Source: Stenopsyche tienmushanensis
Lineage: Eukaryota; Arthropoda; Insecta; Trichoptera; Stenopsychidae
Direction of reading: 5' to 3'
Assembly: GCA_008973525.1 (NCBI GenBank)
Contig: WACJ01000227.1
Span: 372,001 to 436,000 of the forward strand
DNA length: 64,000 nucleotides
Each line of letters starts with the position of its first letter. Position 1 is the stretch's first letter. The notes below the pieces were generated by a model, which was not told the DNA's origin, made no database searches, and saw only the letters and a program-made list of their open reading frames with translations. Shown one piece after another: positions 37,209 through 50,957 of this stretch. A program made the translations under genes and the position numbers.

Positions 37209-38239
37209 CAATTCTGATAGGATTGCTTATGAGTGATTAATTTACAACAATAATCAAAATATTTAAGAGCATTGACTATTTCATCATTTAATAATAAATT
37301 TTATCTTATTTAAAAATTCCGATTCAAGTATTCATATCCTAATTTAACCATATACGGGGAAGTCAATGGGAAATTACCACATTTTTTTATTCCTAGAAAA
37401 TTTAGAGAGATCATCCGACTAAGATAGATATTGTACCATAAGAAAAAAAATGTAAATCACTATGACAAATTTGCAAGAAGATTCTCATTATAAGAAGATA
37501 AAATGTATTTACAGCGTCGTCTTTCTTGAAATTTTAAAATGTGCCAAGAACATTACACAATTTTATATTTTCTTTGCATTATTTCTTATGATGCTTCCAT
37601 AACATTGTGGAAAATAAATTATTTTATAAAGAGGAATTTTGAATTAAATTCATTTTAATCCTCTTTGGGTTTATTTTGGATGAAAAATTCGCACCCCGAA
37701 GAAAAGGAATGTATAAACATTAATGTATACAATGTTATCTCGTATAGTTGGACTTTTGCGAGGGTTTGAATTTGGGTCACATTTTTTTTTGTGGCGTTCT
37801 ATCTAATTATACATTAAGCACGTGAATTAATAATCCCGTTTGTCTGTAACGTATCCTTGGGAGAGTATTTGTATTTCATAGTAAATTTGTTAAGTATTAA
37901 TATATTCGATCATGGCGAATATTACATTACAATTTATCAAGGTTTATCAAAGTTTGGAAAGAATTAACCAAAGCCTTATTTTGTTCAATTCATTCCATGT
38001 ACAGTAAACATGGCTTTCCTTGAGTTCCAAAAGCTGAAGATTCCACTTATGTTACCATAAAAATAGCAGTATTATATCTTTGGCACGATTCGAAATATCT
38101 TGTCCTTTTTATCATCGCTAATACCCTTTTAATCTTTGCGATCTTTTAAAAAACTTTCAGCAGGTCGCTAAATATTCAAATATTTCAATATCTAATTCAT
38201 AAATATAATTACTGTCGCTATTACTATCAAAATCATGTA

Positions 38240-38449
38240 CAGTTAATCCTCCTTTAGAGTCCACTTCGTTTGCGGCGTCTTTTACCTAAGCAACGGGTAA
38301 AATAAGTAAGATCAATGCTCCATCAGGCGTATTAGTCACTTGCACTTGTTAACAAACTAAACACTTAAAAAAATTGTATGGGTGGCTAACTTTCTATAGT
38401 GTTTTGTTTCTATAGCGTCCTTATCTCAACACTATAGAAGAGTTGACTG
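38240..38449. mobile_element. pogo-like MITE (210 bp)
   Basis: Begins cagttaatcctcctttagag after TA (38238-38239) and ends with the reverse complement of cagtcaactcttctatag before TA (38450-38451). About 15 of the first 21 bases pair. CAGT ends with TA duplications fit pogo/Tigger MITEs. Non-coding. Confidence 0.5.
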
Positions 38450-38963
38450 TATCGCTCAAAACGTGTATATAAATAGTGAAAAAATATCAGAGGTGAAGTG
38501 AAACTGTCTTCAGGTGCTTAGGTTAAATGTCAATTTCAATCTGCCAATTCTGCCAATTTTGTCAAAAACCTCATCTTCCGTATTATTTTTATAAAAAAGA
38601 CAGAATATTATGAAATTGATTGCATAATAAACCTTATCTGAACACGAAAAGAAAATAAATAATCACATAACTACCGTTTAAATGTAGAGCAGCATATCAT
38701 TGCGAGAAATTTACGCCAAAAGTGCGGCGTGACGATACATAGACGTTGAAATAGATGATCGCAATAGCACACTTTTTATTGAGCCTGCATATATTCTTAT
38801 TTTATAGTAAATCGGTTCATTTACGAATCAAATCTTAAAGGGTGAGACATACGACCGGAAAAAGTTGAGATATTAAAATTGCAATGTCCTTAGAATATAT
38901 TTATTACAATGGAATTTCTTGAGGATTATACAAAAAAATCAGTGTTTTGATAAAGGTTTTTAG

Positions 38964-39134
38964 GCGAAAAAATGAGCGAATATTGTGTGCTATCAACTGC
39001 ATTTATTTATTTAAATACAAGCTTCATACACGTTGCGCGGTCCCGATAGGTAAATGCATTTATAAGCGGTGGACATACGAATATGTATCTAAGTTTATGA
39101 TGATTTTAAATTAGCTCACTACTCAAAGGGTTAA
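38964..39134 (+). repeat. TTAA-ended dispersed repeat, subfamily A, copy 4 (3' part only)
   Basis: Begins within the middle of the unit (atgagcgaatattgtgtgct) and runs through acaagcttcatacacgttgc to actcaaagggttaa. The GA-rich 5' half is absent. Confidence 0.78.
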
Positions 39135-42100
39135 TTTCGCTATCCACTCATAGATTGACCAATTATGAATAATCCTGATTGTAAGATAAATTTAAATTGT
39201 TTTCCAGATAAATTTGCATATAATACGCTGATCATCTTAATGGATATTACAGTTTGATGTACATAAACTTTAACGCTAGTTTATTAAGCCCAAAGTATAG
39301 AGTTGGAAATTAGTTTATACTAAATCCCATAGGAATATGTTAAATGGATTTTTAAAATGTTTTTTGAAATTCAGTCAGTATTACTCAATTTATTAAGACT
39401 AGATCTTCATGGTATACTTTTAGATTTTAAGAGAACATGCATGATCCATAATCTAGGTAGAAGTCTACATCCACCCCTAGTCCTCTCATATCTAAGAGCG
39501 AGTGTTCTTTCTCAGTTAAGTCAGCCGGTTAGTTAGCGATAATTGGACGTATAGTTATGAGAGGAGGAACGTTTTGACAAACGACATGGAGTCTTCTTTG
39601 AGAGCAACCTTATTAGCGTGGAGGCTTAACGTGAACTCACCCCTTTTCAAATAGACACACAAAAGATACATAAAATTTAATATTTCCACAATGGTCCTGT
39701 CAGCTCATTGTGAACATAATGGTCTTATCAACGCCATACGTATCGTGTTATGATTAATATATATTTTTGTCACTAAATGAGTTTCGTTTAATGTCCGCTC
39801 CGACCACGGAAAAAATGTCCCCAGCTTCCGTTTATTCTCAGATGGCATTAAGATAACCGGCCGATGTGGGTACCGGAATGGATGTAAATGGTCGAAATAG
39901 AATTTATGCCGTTGTAAGATGGATGATGATGCATATTAAGTACGTGATTTACGTACGCAGCGCAAGTGAAAAGAGGGATTACGGACAATTAAGCGGATGA
40001 CCACGGAAGACTCAAATATTTGCCGCTAAAGAAAAATAAAATGTTCCAAATACGGCAAGAGACAACGACACACTCCCAAGAAGGCTCATTAAATTTTAAA
40101 TTATTCAGAATTAAAGTTCTTTACTCCTTTTTTTGGGTTTTGTGTCCGCATGCGTAGGCTTAATTTGATCGAGTTATGGCTCGGGCAGTTAGATGTTAGT
40201 TAACATGAGGCTTTACTTTTTTTTACGTCGATCGATTTAAGAGCGGATTCCAAGTAAAAGAAGTTGACCATTTAAATACTACAACGCCCATTCGGATATG
40301 TTCAATTAAAAAAGTTGATATGAAATTGCGTTGACAGCATGAAGCGCAATCTAAAGAAATTATTAATCATCATTACTAGTAATATTAAATACTTTGGGAT
40401 AATTTTCAGATGTACACACTGGCTACCTTAGTTAAATGATCTATGAATTCTTTGTTATATTTACAAGGTCTTGTTGTTTCCCTAAAGCTAATATTTCAGT
40501 TCGGATTATTTGTAGTCAAGATGATGACAATTCATGACAGCGAATGATGGCGATAAACAAACTTAATTATGATAGCAATATATATTAAGTCTTATTGATT
40601 TTTTTTAATTTATAGGGGTAGAATTATCAATCAAAGAGCGATTCAATAAAGCCAACATAATTATTTTAAGAAAACCTGTTCAGTCTATAAAAAATAATCA
40701 GAAGTTCCCATCAAAAAGGCCGTTAAAGGTTCGCTGAACGTGCACCAATAACACTCATAGCTAGGGAATCCAGTCCCTGGATCTCGGATTTCAGGATCTC
40801 GGGATCTCAGACAGCTTTAGGTGATCATGAATCCCGGGATTAGTAAAAGAAATCCTGAAAAATTTGGGATTGAAATTTTTATCTAACAGAAATCGTATAC
40901 CTTGCCAGCACGATGAAATCTGGACGCTTGGAAACAGTAGCGTAACTACTAATTGGCGAGCTTAGGCTACGCCTAGGGGCAGTAACTGTCTAATCTATGT
41001 ATACATATATACAGTACATATATATTTTTCAAATTTTTATATTTACCTTTCCCTATCGGTGATGTATTTACTACACCTCGACTCTAATAATGGAAATATC
41101 GATATGAAATATAATAGATGCGGGATTCAAAATTTTTGTATTCTTCCGTAATATAATTACGAATTACATCATACTATTATAGTATACAAGTATTCATCTG
41201 CAGCAACGGAAATAAATAATTTGTCGGGAAATCGAGAATTTTGCGAGTTTTAGTCCGTGTCTCAGCAGAAAGGAATTTTATCAGCCTCATTGATGGTGTT
41301 ATACGAAAATGGGGACTCACACGGTCATCAACTTCCAATATGACAATTCCATATGACAAATATTCTATCAAATAAAAGTTAAGACCATTTTGAAAAAAGC
41401 CCTTATGAATTATTTATAGTTTCGACACATTTCAATTTTTGACAATTTATGCAACTCAATAGTTTACGTTTTTACGTTGATGTCTTGTTTATGCTAGGTG
41501 ATTTATAAAAAATCATTTGCTTTTTGTAAACCATTTTCAAATGTAAAAGTTGAATTGATGATAGTGAAACTATATTTAATATTGTGGTATTTAAAAGTCC
41601 AAGGGCTGACCGCGTCCAATTGTAACGTTGACATTTACAACATTGGGTCTGAAATTAAAAGCAATTTATTCTTTGATCATTAGGGTAAAAAGTTTTACGA
41701 GCTTCGTTAATGATTCGAAAAGATTACTACTATTAAATGGTGACATATTACAAAATTATAGATTATTTTTGAATTATTTGATGCCGTGCCTTAAAGAGGC
41801 ATAATGTATTAAGAAAAATGGGAGTTCCACCCTTGATATTTAATTAATTAATTTAACTGCTTGAATTGAAGTTTTCGATAGAACATTTTGCCTAATAACA
41901 TGCTATTTGAATGTAATAATCATATATTTTACGAGTTCTCATTTTGTCATTTTGGAGGATCAGCCTAAGAAAAATTCGCTGTGTTCCTGATCCTAATTTT
42001 AGTGCATTTATTTTTGTCACCACACTATTGGTTTTTCATAGTTTATGTAGCATCCGTTTTCCATACTATGCACATAGCTTTTCTGCAGTCGTTAGCTCCA

Positions 42101-42499
42101 GATTTTGGTTGAATACTTTTTACCCTGTCAAACTTAAACAATTTGTTTGAGGGCTTATGCCAAATGTTGCATTCTTTGACGGTCAAATCTTTGGCATAAT
42201 GAAGAAAGTAGACCAAGCCAATAAAAACTTTCCAACAGAACTTTATAAATAAGTTTCAATCGCTTTTTCGTAACATAATAAAGCTAAACTTGTCCCATTT
42301 AGTATTTCATACAGCAAGTATTGACATTTCGGAAGCAATTCCAGTAGAAAGTTGTTTCTCACTTGTCGACAAAGCCAAAGCAACCTGATTAATAGAGATC
42401 AGCCGACCAGTTGAAATCGATTCACTGACAGCTAATTCAACCAAGCTTATCTTACACCCCCTAGTTAATAAATTGAATGCCAGGAGAGCTTCTTAAATA
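39135..42499. other. Intergenic with one balanced island
   Basis: 39780-40060 is balanced and non-coding. Apart from the GGATCTCGGG-rich cluster at 40745, nothing else is identified. Confidence 0.45.
40745..40870. repeat. GGATCTCGGG-rich cluster
   Basis: Repeats of ggatctcgg occur at 40777-40805, with the partial inverse gaatcccgggatt at about 40831. Similar GGGATC-rich tracts occur at hAT-like ends in other insects, but there is no diagnostic terminus here. Confidence 0.35.
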
Positions 42500-42590
42500 G
42501 ACACCAGATTCCACATTTATCCCCCAAGATTACCATCGGCCACCCCGATAGAGAAAGAGTTTTCTCCGGTCGGTGGTCTTAGATTTATAG
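42500..42590 (+). pseudogene. Possible hAT transposase C-terminal scrap
   Basis: One plus frame reads LPSATPIEKEFSPVGGLRF, resembling the hAT dimerisation motif (IPATSxxxERxFSxxG). Only about 25 codons support it; no flanking hAT sequence is clear. Confidence 0.3.
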
Positions 42591-43599
42591 TGCTTAAATG
42601 CACCATAAAAATAATTAAAAACGTGTAAGAAAGTAATAATTGTCGAAATGATTAAATATCTTGCATCTTTTGGAAAATAGTTCGAGGGGGGTTAATTTCC
42701 CAGTAGATTAAACACAGTGATAGGGCGGTGCGTGTCGAAAACAAATTTTCACTTAACTTATATATTTCACTTTTCTGCTTCTCCATATCGATAAAAATCA
42801 TTCATTTTGTCGATTAGGCCTAACTTTTCATGAGTCGGGTGGAAAAATCATAAGTTTATGTACTGTTTTCCGGTTACTCTATTGACTTTTACGATCCGAG
42901 CAAAAGTTGAGCTCGAGTGCGATAAAATATACATTTGAAAATTTCGTCATTCACTTTTTATATGTATAATATTTGCACGTCATTGTAGAATAATACGAGC
43001 ATGTTTTAAAAGCCGTAAGTGGCTTAAGCAAAGTATCATATTATCCCTTTAGGTAATTAAAAATTTCATGCCCATAAATGTAAAGTAATATTATTTTAAA
43101 CCTAAATTCGGGTAGCGTTTACGCCACTTTAATATAGAAGTTTAAATTCATACACCCAAAAAAAATTCTGCAAATTTGATCCGCGTTTCTCTAAGCGTAA
43201 TTTGCTTAAACGTTAGTACTTAAATTAAATACGAAATTCAATTTGGACTCCTTATTTTACAGTCAGATTAATTAACTTGTGATATTTTCTGATGTAATGA
43301 TTTCCATATTACTATTTTTTGTTCTTATATACAAAATCTAAAAAACACCTAGCAAAACTAGACCTATTATCCAAGAACAACAAGACCATTATTAGCATCA
43401 ATATTATCTTGGATCTTAATATTAAAAACGAAAATTTGAATATTTGAATTGAAATTACGATGGTATGAAGCGCCCGTGGCAAGTATCTAGCTGGCGCCCT
43501 CTAATTTTTATAAAAGTTAAAAACCCTTATTATAAATACAATAAATTAAATATGATTATAATGTATATTTTAAAATAATATACGAAAATAGTCCCAAAA

Positions 43600-43720
43600 G
43601 TATCCGACCTAACGTATATAAAGCCCCATACAAGCCCAGGAGGTTTGTATGTCCAATCGGTCCGCTTTTCGGACCTGTTGATATGACGAACGAGTGCATT
43701 GCTATCGAATGCCATACCTG
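43600..43720 (-). repeat. Dispersed repeat R3, copy 2 (inverted)
   Basis: Inverted copy of the 5270-5340 block. On the minus strand it runs on into gtcggatacttttgggacta, which has the look of a mariner/Tc-type terminal repeat, but no partner end was found. Confidence 0.55.
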
Positions 43721-46390
43721 AACATATCTACAGAACGATTACGAACTCTCATTATAAAACGAAGTTGATCGAAGAAGACTGATCGCATGGGTTGTTTAAA
43801 TATTACAATTGGCGAAAATATTGTAGTTTTTATTTTATTGCGGGGTTATCCGGCATGATTGGCCCAATGTTTAAGCGATAATGAAGACAAAATAGATTAG
43901 ATGACTTAGTATATATTATAAAAACCGAAAGAAAAAAAAGACCGGGTCAGTATTTGCGTTTTTGTCCTGAAAATTATAAATGACAATGACCTAAGAAGAT
44001 CAGACGTATGTTTAAAATCAACATCGATAATTTTTCATGATTCCTAAAAAAAATATGGTTATAGTGGATTTATATCTAAAGAGATGTTTATTGTGAAAAT
44101 ATTTTTTAATGTAATCATGGTACTTAATTCTATGCCCGTATCTGATTTGGTATTTAGATGGAATAGCATATAAATAGTAATAAATAATGTTGTTTTCCGT
44201 TACCATGCGGTTATAATCACGAATTGAACGGTTAGCTAAAGCTATTAATGAGATCTAATCGAACCCAAATTAACATGTTTCAGTGACTATTTCTTATCAT
44301 AAAAAATCTTCTATCCACCAAAGAATCTATCATACGACATTTGTTCAATAGCTATATAAAAAATATACATTTTATTTATTCTATTTATAAAAGAAAATGT
44401 TGAAGATTTCCATCATTTTTTTAACAGAATTTATCGATCCAGAATTCGCGTAGGGAATGAATTAGAATGCCAATACGAATTGGAAATTTTAAGTAATTGG
44501 AACTAAAAGTCGGACAATTTTAAAAACCTAAAAAATATAGCAGTGTCTCATATTTTACGAACTTTTTGAATACTTGATTCTCAGCTTTCAATAAAAGAAG
44601 AAAGAAAAGAACACCAATCTTCAATTGAAGATTTGCAAATGAAATTCAGTCAAGTCACTAATATGCAGAATTATTTGTTTATATTTTTTTATGTAAATAA
44701 ATAAACATATTATTTGATATTGTTAATATTTTTAGTTAAAACATGGCATCAGAGTTAAGCTAGATTTTTTTTTTACAAATTTTGATATAACTAGTTCAAA
44801 TAGTTAGCCATCACTGTACTATGTTGTCAGAATTTATATGTGGATATTTTGATAACTATTAATATCAAAATCACGATCAAATGTATAATTCTAGGGTTGG
44901 AGTGATACATTTACTCCCTCTTGTTTTAAATGACCTGAAATCCTGGTATGGCAGTGCGGATAATTGAGGTTCTTTTGTATATTAATGATCCAGAGAAGCA
45001 AAATATGTTACCATTACATCAGAACGTGGTCTGTAATAAATTTGAAGAGGTGATAGCGCTAATTAAATTCGTGCCAAATCACACAGGCACATTACATGCA
45101 TTTTAATTTTTTACCACCCACCACCCTGCTGAAACGCATTTTAATAGTAGATGGATTTATTATAGGATTAATACGAAGCAAACACACCTGAATGGGTCAA
45201 AAAGTTTAGTGGGTTTACGACGGCTTCAAAGATAGCAGCAATGGCACTTGACGTTATATTAAAATATTTACAGGGAGACGTAAATGTATCCGGTCCGTAA
45301 CGCCAGTGGCGGCGCGTGCCGCTCTCGTAATTAAAATTCCAACCCTTTAACCTACGGAGTAATTGAAAAATTCACGTCATCCGTGCCACAGTAACGTGCC
45401 GAGGGTCGACGCGCGTATCATTTATGTAAATGTTTAATCTGCTCTTACCCCGTGCCCAAACACACGTAGGTGTTAAAAAATATTCATTACTTCTTCGACA
45501 AGAGCGGTTATTTAGCATTTTTCATAAATCATGTGTCATTCCATCGCTGAAAAACATTAATTTCGTACATTGGACGTGTGCGTCGCGTGGCTGGGGCGAA
45601 ATATTAAAATAAGACTTCCGAAGGCACAGCAGGCTGCCATCCACTTCTTCCGGTTGTGATTTGCATGAGGGCCAATTACCGGGGTTGCTAACATATATTA
45701 ATATTTCATTTATTATAGTAGTATGAGGTCGGGAAGGCAGGAAGGCTGATGATCCATAAATAGTTACTATGCAAAGGGAAGTTTACCAAATTTATGTCTG
45801 CAAACCTTAAAACTACTATGAATATTAGTGGTTCCATTTAGAATGTCTTTTTATAACGGAGCACATTAGAAATGAATATAATTTTTATATTCGACCCATG
45901 AAACTGTGCCTTAGCGAAAATATTGAGTCAATTTGACGTCATTTGATAAGGTTTGAGAACAAAAATGTTTAAAAAAAAGGATAATAATATTTACAAAATT
46001 CAAAAAGAAACAAATATACACACAAGAAAACTAAATAAAATCTAATGGTATTCCAATATTGATTAAAAATCATTAGAAAAATAAGAAAAAATCAAATTTC
46101 TTTTTTAAACTGTATTTGCAAGTAAGAAGAATGATCATTGGTCGTATGAATATTATATTAAAAACTAATTATAATCATTTTTGGAGGAATATTTACGATG
46201 CAGAAATCGGAAGGAGAATAACGACAGAAGAAAATGGATGCTTATTATAATCGTTTTCATTCAAATTCTGTAATTTTATTAAGAATAAATTTTGTCAAGT
46301 GGTGACACATTATACCTATTTGAAATACTTATTATAGTTTCCTGTTAATATAAGATTAAGATATAAAAGTCTTCATAAATGTGTCAAAAG
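43721..46390. other. Intergenic with one balanced island
   Basis: 45240-45700 is the most GC-rich non-element stretch here, with no gene-like frame beyond 60 codons. Possible conserved regulatory element. Confidence 0.45.
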
Positions 46391-46392
46391 TA

Positions 46393-47649
46393 TTAGGCTG
46401 GGGAATAAGTTCGTAGCGTTTTTATATTCACTTTTGTTCTACAACATTTTTTTTTGCTTTTTGAGAAAGTGTATAATATCCATTCGATAGAGCTCTTTCT
46501 GTTCTACAAATCTGTGTTAATCATCTTTTTGAATAATTTAATTTTTTATTACATTTGAGTCTTAAAAATAGAATATTCGACACCTACTCTTCTTCGCTTT
46601 TCATCGAGGTCAAAAAACTGCTGAAGCAGCCCGGGATATTTGCAACGTATACGAAGAAAGTGTCATATCTAAGTCTACGACACGAAAATGGTTTTCAAAG
46701 TTCAAAAATGGCGATTTTGATGTTGAAGATACGCCTCGTAGTGGAAGAACTTCAGAATTCGATGAATAGTGTCTTAAAGCACTTTTGAGGAAGGACGGTC
46801 ACCAAACAAGTCGTGAATTGGCCAAAAAAATGAATTGCGATCATAAAACGATTCTTAAACATCTTCATTCAATGGGATTTGCCGAAAAATTGGGAGTCTG
46901 GGTGCCTCACGAGCTTGACGAAAACAACAAAGAAAATCGCCTTCAAATTTCTTATTAACATCTCGCCCGCTGTCGAGCAACACGTGGTCATAAACAGCGC
47001 TTTTTGTACCGAATCATCACATCGGAGATGAGAAATGGTGCCTATACATAAACATGAAGCAAAGAAAGGAATGGGTGGCTCCAGAAGATACGCCAAAGCC
47101 TATCCTCCATCCAAAGAAGGGACTGGGAGGGGCTTGTTTGGGCATGTTGCATTGGGAAATGCTCAAAAGGAATGCTACGGTCAACAAGCATCTTTACAAA
47201 GTTCATTTACACTGCGTGAAATAGGCTATTTAACGGAAAAGATCACATCAACAAGGCCAAACCATACTCCTTCACGACAAAGCCAGGCCCCATGTTGCAC
47301 AAGTCGTCAAAGCCGGACTCCAAGAGCTCGAATGGGAGATCCTTCAGTATCCACCATATTCTCCAGACCTTGCATCGACGGTTTACGATCTTTTCCGCCC
47401 CCTGTCGAACCATATGAGAGGCGTTACCTTCAACAATGAAAACGACCTTAAAAATTGCCTCACCAAATTCTTTGATACCAGACCGGGCGATTTTTGGCAG
47501 AACGCCATCGACAAATTGGTTGAGAGGTGAAAGGAGGTAATAAACAGTAACGGCGAATATATAATTAATTAATTCATTGTTAAAACTATTGATTTTTGTT
47601 TAAATAAAAGTTTTTGATAAAAACGCTACGAACTTATTCCCCAACCCAA
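46393..47649 (+). mobile_element. Near full-length mariner-like element (1257 bp), inactive
   Basis: About 31-bp terminal inverted repeats at 46393-46423 and 47619-47649 share ggggaataagttcgtagcgt. TA dinucleotides flank both sides (46391-46392, 47650-47651), the standard mariner target duplication. Element length is typical for mariner (about 1.25-1.3 kb). Confidence 0.95.
46556..47527 (+). pseudogene. Mariner transposase pseudogene (DD34D family)
   Basis: Pieces in several frames match mariner transposase in order: a helix-turn-helix region with RKWFSKFKNGDFDVEDTPRS, then SRELAKKMNCDHKTILKHLH, then WVPHELDENNKENRLQIS, GDEKWCLYI with the first catalytic Asp, LLHDKARPHVAQ with the second, and PPYSPDLASTVYDLF. 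The third catalytic Asp (normally SDYHLF or TDYHLF) is replaced by Val. Stops occur after the first third and after LQIS. A frameshift falls just before GDEKW, so no functional protein can be made. The original start codon is not recognisable. Confidence 0.9.
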
Positions 47650-47651
47650 TA

Positions 47652-50579
47652 GACGATTTTTAATCAATATTATTTGTTCATGTGAAATCATAAACTTTGC
47701 CTCCAAAGCATGCAAATTTTATGTTAAAAATCTTTTCGCGTGTATTCTAAGGGTTGAGTTATGTGTTGTTGATGTTCTTGATATTTGTAATCATACATTA
47801 TTTTAGGAGAATGTTAATTTAATGGATTCTTATAACTTTTCAATTGGGTGGGCGGTTTAGTTGTAAAAGCCCACATTGGTGAATGAAATACCAGGCATGG
47901 GCTGAGATGTGTACTAGTGGGTTTTAATAAAGGAATATTACGTCTTTTGAGAGGTTTCTTCATATTTTTTTTCTAAAAAGGAAGAGCGTGTGTTTCTAAA
48001 ATGTAAGTGAGGAATTTTGCATTTCCCCCAATATGGAATCAATTTTAGATTCAATATCCTTATTTTTAATATTATATAATATATCAAAATTTTGTTTTCT
48101 ATTAACAAACCCTAGAAAAACGTTTTTGATCCCTGTTGAGCAGCCAAAAGTTTTTTTTAATAGCACTTTCAGCGAATATCTTATTCAAAGAAAGTCAACA
48201 TTCTCAGAACCTATCGCAATCTTATATACGTAAGTCAAGTTTTTCTTGAATACTATCCCGAATTGCTTCTACTGCATCCTATGCTACTCAAGCATTTTAC
48301 TCTCTGGCACATTTCATAAGAAGTATCGATACCAAATATAAAAGCCATCACCAATCATCAATCGAAGTTTATAGAAAATCACATATTTTTAATCTCAACA
48401 GTTGTATGAAAATTTAAAAGTATAGAACAAAAAGTCCGTTTTTGTCTTGAAAGATCAATTAAAATAGTTGCTTTTTATTACAGAATTCTATTAACTATTC
48501 GAATTACTATTTATAATATTACTAATTACTATTCGAATTTGCTTCCCTTTAATAATGCTCAAATATGTCTATCTTCTCAAAACATCACTTAGGATGAGCT
48601 TATTGCTGATTAAGATAGAAAAGGATCCATGAATAATAAAATAGTGATCTATACTTTTAATATCTCAAAAAATGAATTATTAATAAAATCTGCAGATTTT
48701 GTTTACTATATTTTTTATGTGATAACTTAAAAAACATAGTTTCTAACAGAGATACAAAGACTCATGTGACTAGTGGTGTAAATTTGTATCAAACATTGTC
48801 TAATCTTTGAGAAAAACTAACCTTGAAACTGATCTGAAGGCATCTTTATCGAAAGACAAACTCGAGAAAACTCGGTGCGAATCGACGATTTATTCGCAAC
48901 AATAAAGGAAGCGGGGTTGAAATTTAACCCTTGCCATTTTTTGCATCGCATTTATTTGTCATCAAACTTTCAAGTATCTTTTTTATTCGAGTGGGTCGAT
49001 CGACACGTGTACGTAGGTCGAATAAAAATATTACTCTCTTGAGAACATGATATTTCGCCTGTCTATTCTTTTCGAATAGCGTCTAATAATCCTTCTTCAA
49101 TAAGTCGGAATCGTAAATGCCATTTTTTTAAAATAAGGCTGTATTGTATTACACACTTTTTACGAACGCCAAGATCAATGGTATAATATAAAAGCCATTC
49201 GGTTAAACGGCAACTGCAGCGTGTATGGGATTTTATCGCCTTTAAACTGTTATATTATTCCATAAAGTGTACTGCCACTGTGGATTCATGGTAAGTTTGA
49301 CGTTAACGGTCGCTATTAAAATATTTGAAAAAAACGACTCGGTAATTAACAGCATTCAACGAATAGCCAAACTGTCAACACTCGATCGGCCGAAAGCACT
49401 TTTTTATGTAAAGCAATTGACAATTTTTGGCATATCAACTGTTTGTGAATGTTATAAAAAGTTGCGTTTATTAAGTGTGCATAGCGTTTTGCTTCATAAT
49501 GGACCAAATTTGTTTTTACGAATAATAAAGCAACGTTCAAAAGTATTGAGCATCCTAAAAATCCTTAATTTAAATTAAGTGATAGAATAGATGAACTAAA
49601 AGTTCTTATATCTAAAATATTTGGTTTACTTGATGGCAGCGATTATTTTCCACACATATCTCAATACCTTGTAGCATTCTTCATTAGATATCTCAATTTA
49701 TTCTTGCTGTAGTATGCGTTTTCCATAGGGCATAGATCTGGAAATTACATAAGGACAACCAAATCCATTTATCATTCGTACTCATTGATGAAATAGTCCA
49801 GTTGAAAATTTGCACGAAATAGGCTTGCGTTGCAGAAAATCGTGAAAAGCGACGGTGCTAATGTCATTTCGGGTACATTTATATACTTGGTTGTTAACAG
49901 ATGAGCATTTGAGCAACGCTAGCAGCTCCAAATCATAATTCTGCTTCCATGCTTCACTGCGTGCAATACACCCTAAATATGCTATTCTTCACCCACCCTT
50001 AACTACTATAAATCGACATACAAATATTCTAATAAAAATTAAAAAATTTCATAGATAGAGAGCACTTGTGGTGAGTTTTTTTGTATCTCTATGTCGGTGA
50101 ATAAGAACTTTATTGAATATTGAAATCTTAGAGGGGTTTTCAAGAAGCCAATTGTATAATAATTTATCTGATCTTTAATATTGGAATTATATTACCGTTA
50201 ATTAACATCAGTTACCAATTTATTTCATTGTTTGAAATGTTGGGATTTAATGTACGTAGTCATTGTGGTTTCTGTAGATCATTTGGACCGCGTAAATTGC
50301 ATTCAAACGGTTAAATCATGTAATCTTTTTTGTGTTTAGATAGGCATGATTATACGTATTTTTGCAATAATCAATCTGTCTTCTAGAAATAATATGGGAG
50401 ATGAGGTTATTGACTAAATTTCCACTTGACAGATAGAAATTGACAATGGATTATATGTATAAAATAGATGTTGAATTGAAAAGATTAGTTGATGGAAGTA
50501 ATGATGAAGAAAATTGAATTTCTGTAGAGACAATATGAACCTTCAGAGTTTATCATTGCATTTTTTAAAATCACTATTT
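47652..50579. other. Intergenic, no gene supported
   Basis: The open frame 49267-49578 (103 codons) contains a gtaagt donor-like word just after its first codons and no domain. Not called. Confidence 0.5.
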
Positions 50580-50591
50580 ACCGAAGAATTG

Positions 50592-50957
50592 GGATCGGAC
50601 AGAGGAACGCTAATCGTGAGCGTACCTGCGGCGGCTAGACACGCACTCGTGCGCAGGAAGGCCTTCTACATCGATTGGACCCTTTGCCGAGTCCGCGATT
50701 TCATCCCGGACTCCAGGTGCTATCGCTGCCATCAATACGGCCATAGAAGAAGCACCTGTCAAGCAGAACTCCCATCGTGCAGCCATTGCGGCGACGCCGG
50801 ACACGAGGTCGGCGACTGCAAGAAAAAGGAAGAAGCGAACGTCTGCGCCACCTGTAAGGCCTCGAGGAAGAATGCTGAACACCACACTGGCACATGGGAA
50901 TGCCCTGTCTTCAAGGCAAACATAAAGAGAGACCTCAGCCGAATCGACTATGGATAA
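50592..50957 (+). CDS. R1-clade retrotransposon ORF1 (Gag-like) C-terminal fragment with CCHC zinc knuckles
   Basis: Only the C-terminal ~120 residues of the ORF1 protein remain. The in-frame Met at 50514 lies in host DNA upstream of the target duplication, so residues before about 50592 are not part of the element. Two CCHC knuckles are visible (CYRCHQYGHRRSTC and CSHCGDAGHEVGDC), followed by a third, looser Cys/His cluster (CATC ... HH ... CP). These bind nucleic acid in the element's ribonucleoprotein particle. The stop codon overlaps the ORF2 start by 8 nt (atggataa), the compact ORF1/ORF2 junction seen in R1-clade elements. Confidence 0.88.
   Translation, partial: GSDRGTLIVSVPAAARHALVRRKAFYIDWTLCRVRDFIPDSRCYRCHQYGHRRSTCQAELPSCSHCGDAGHEVGDCKKKEEANVCATCKASRKNAEHHTGTWECPVFKANIKRDLSRIDYG

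Noticed and set aside
50514..50591. N-terminal extension of the R1 ORF1 frame
   Set aside because: It lies outside the target duplication, so it is host sequence in frame by chance.
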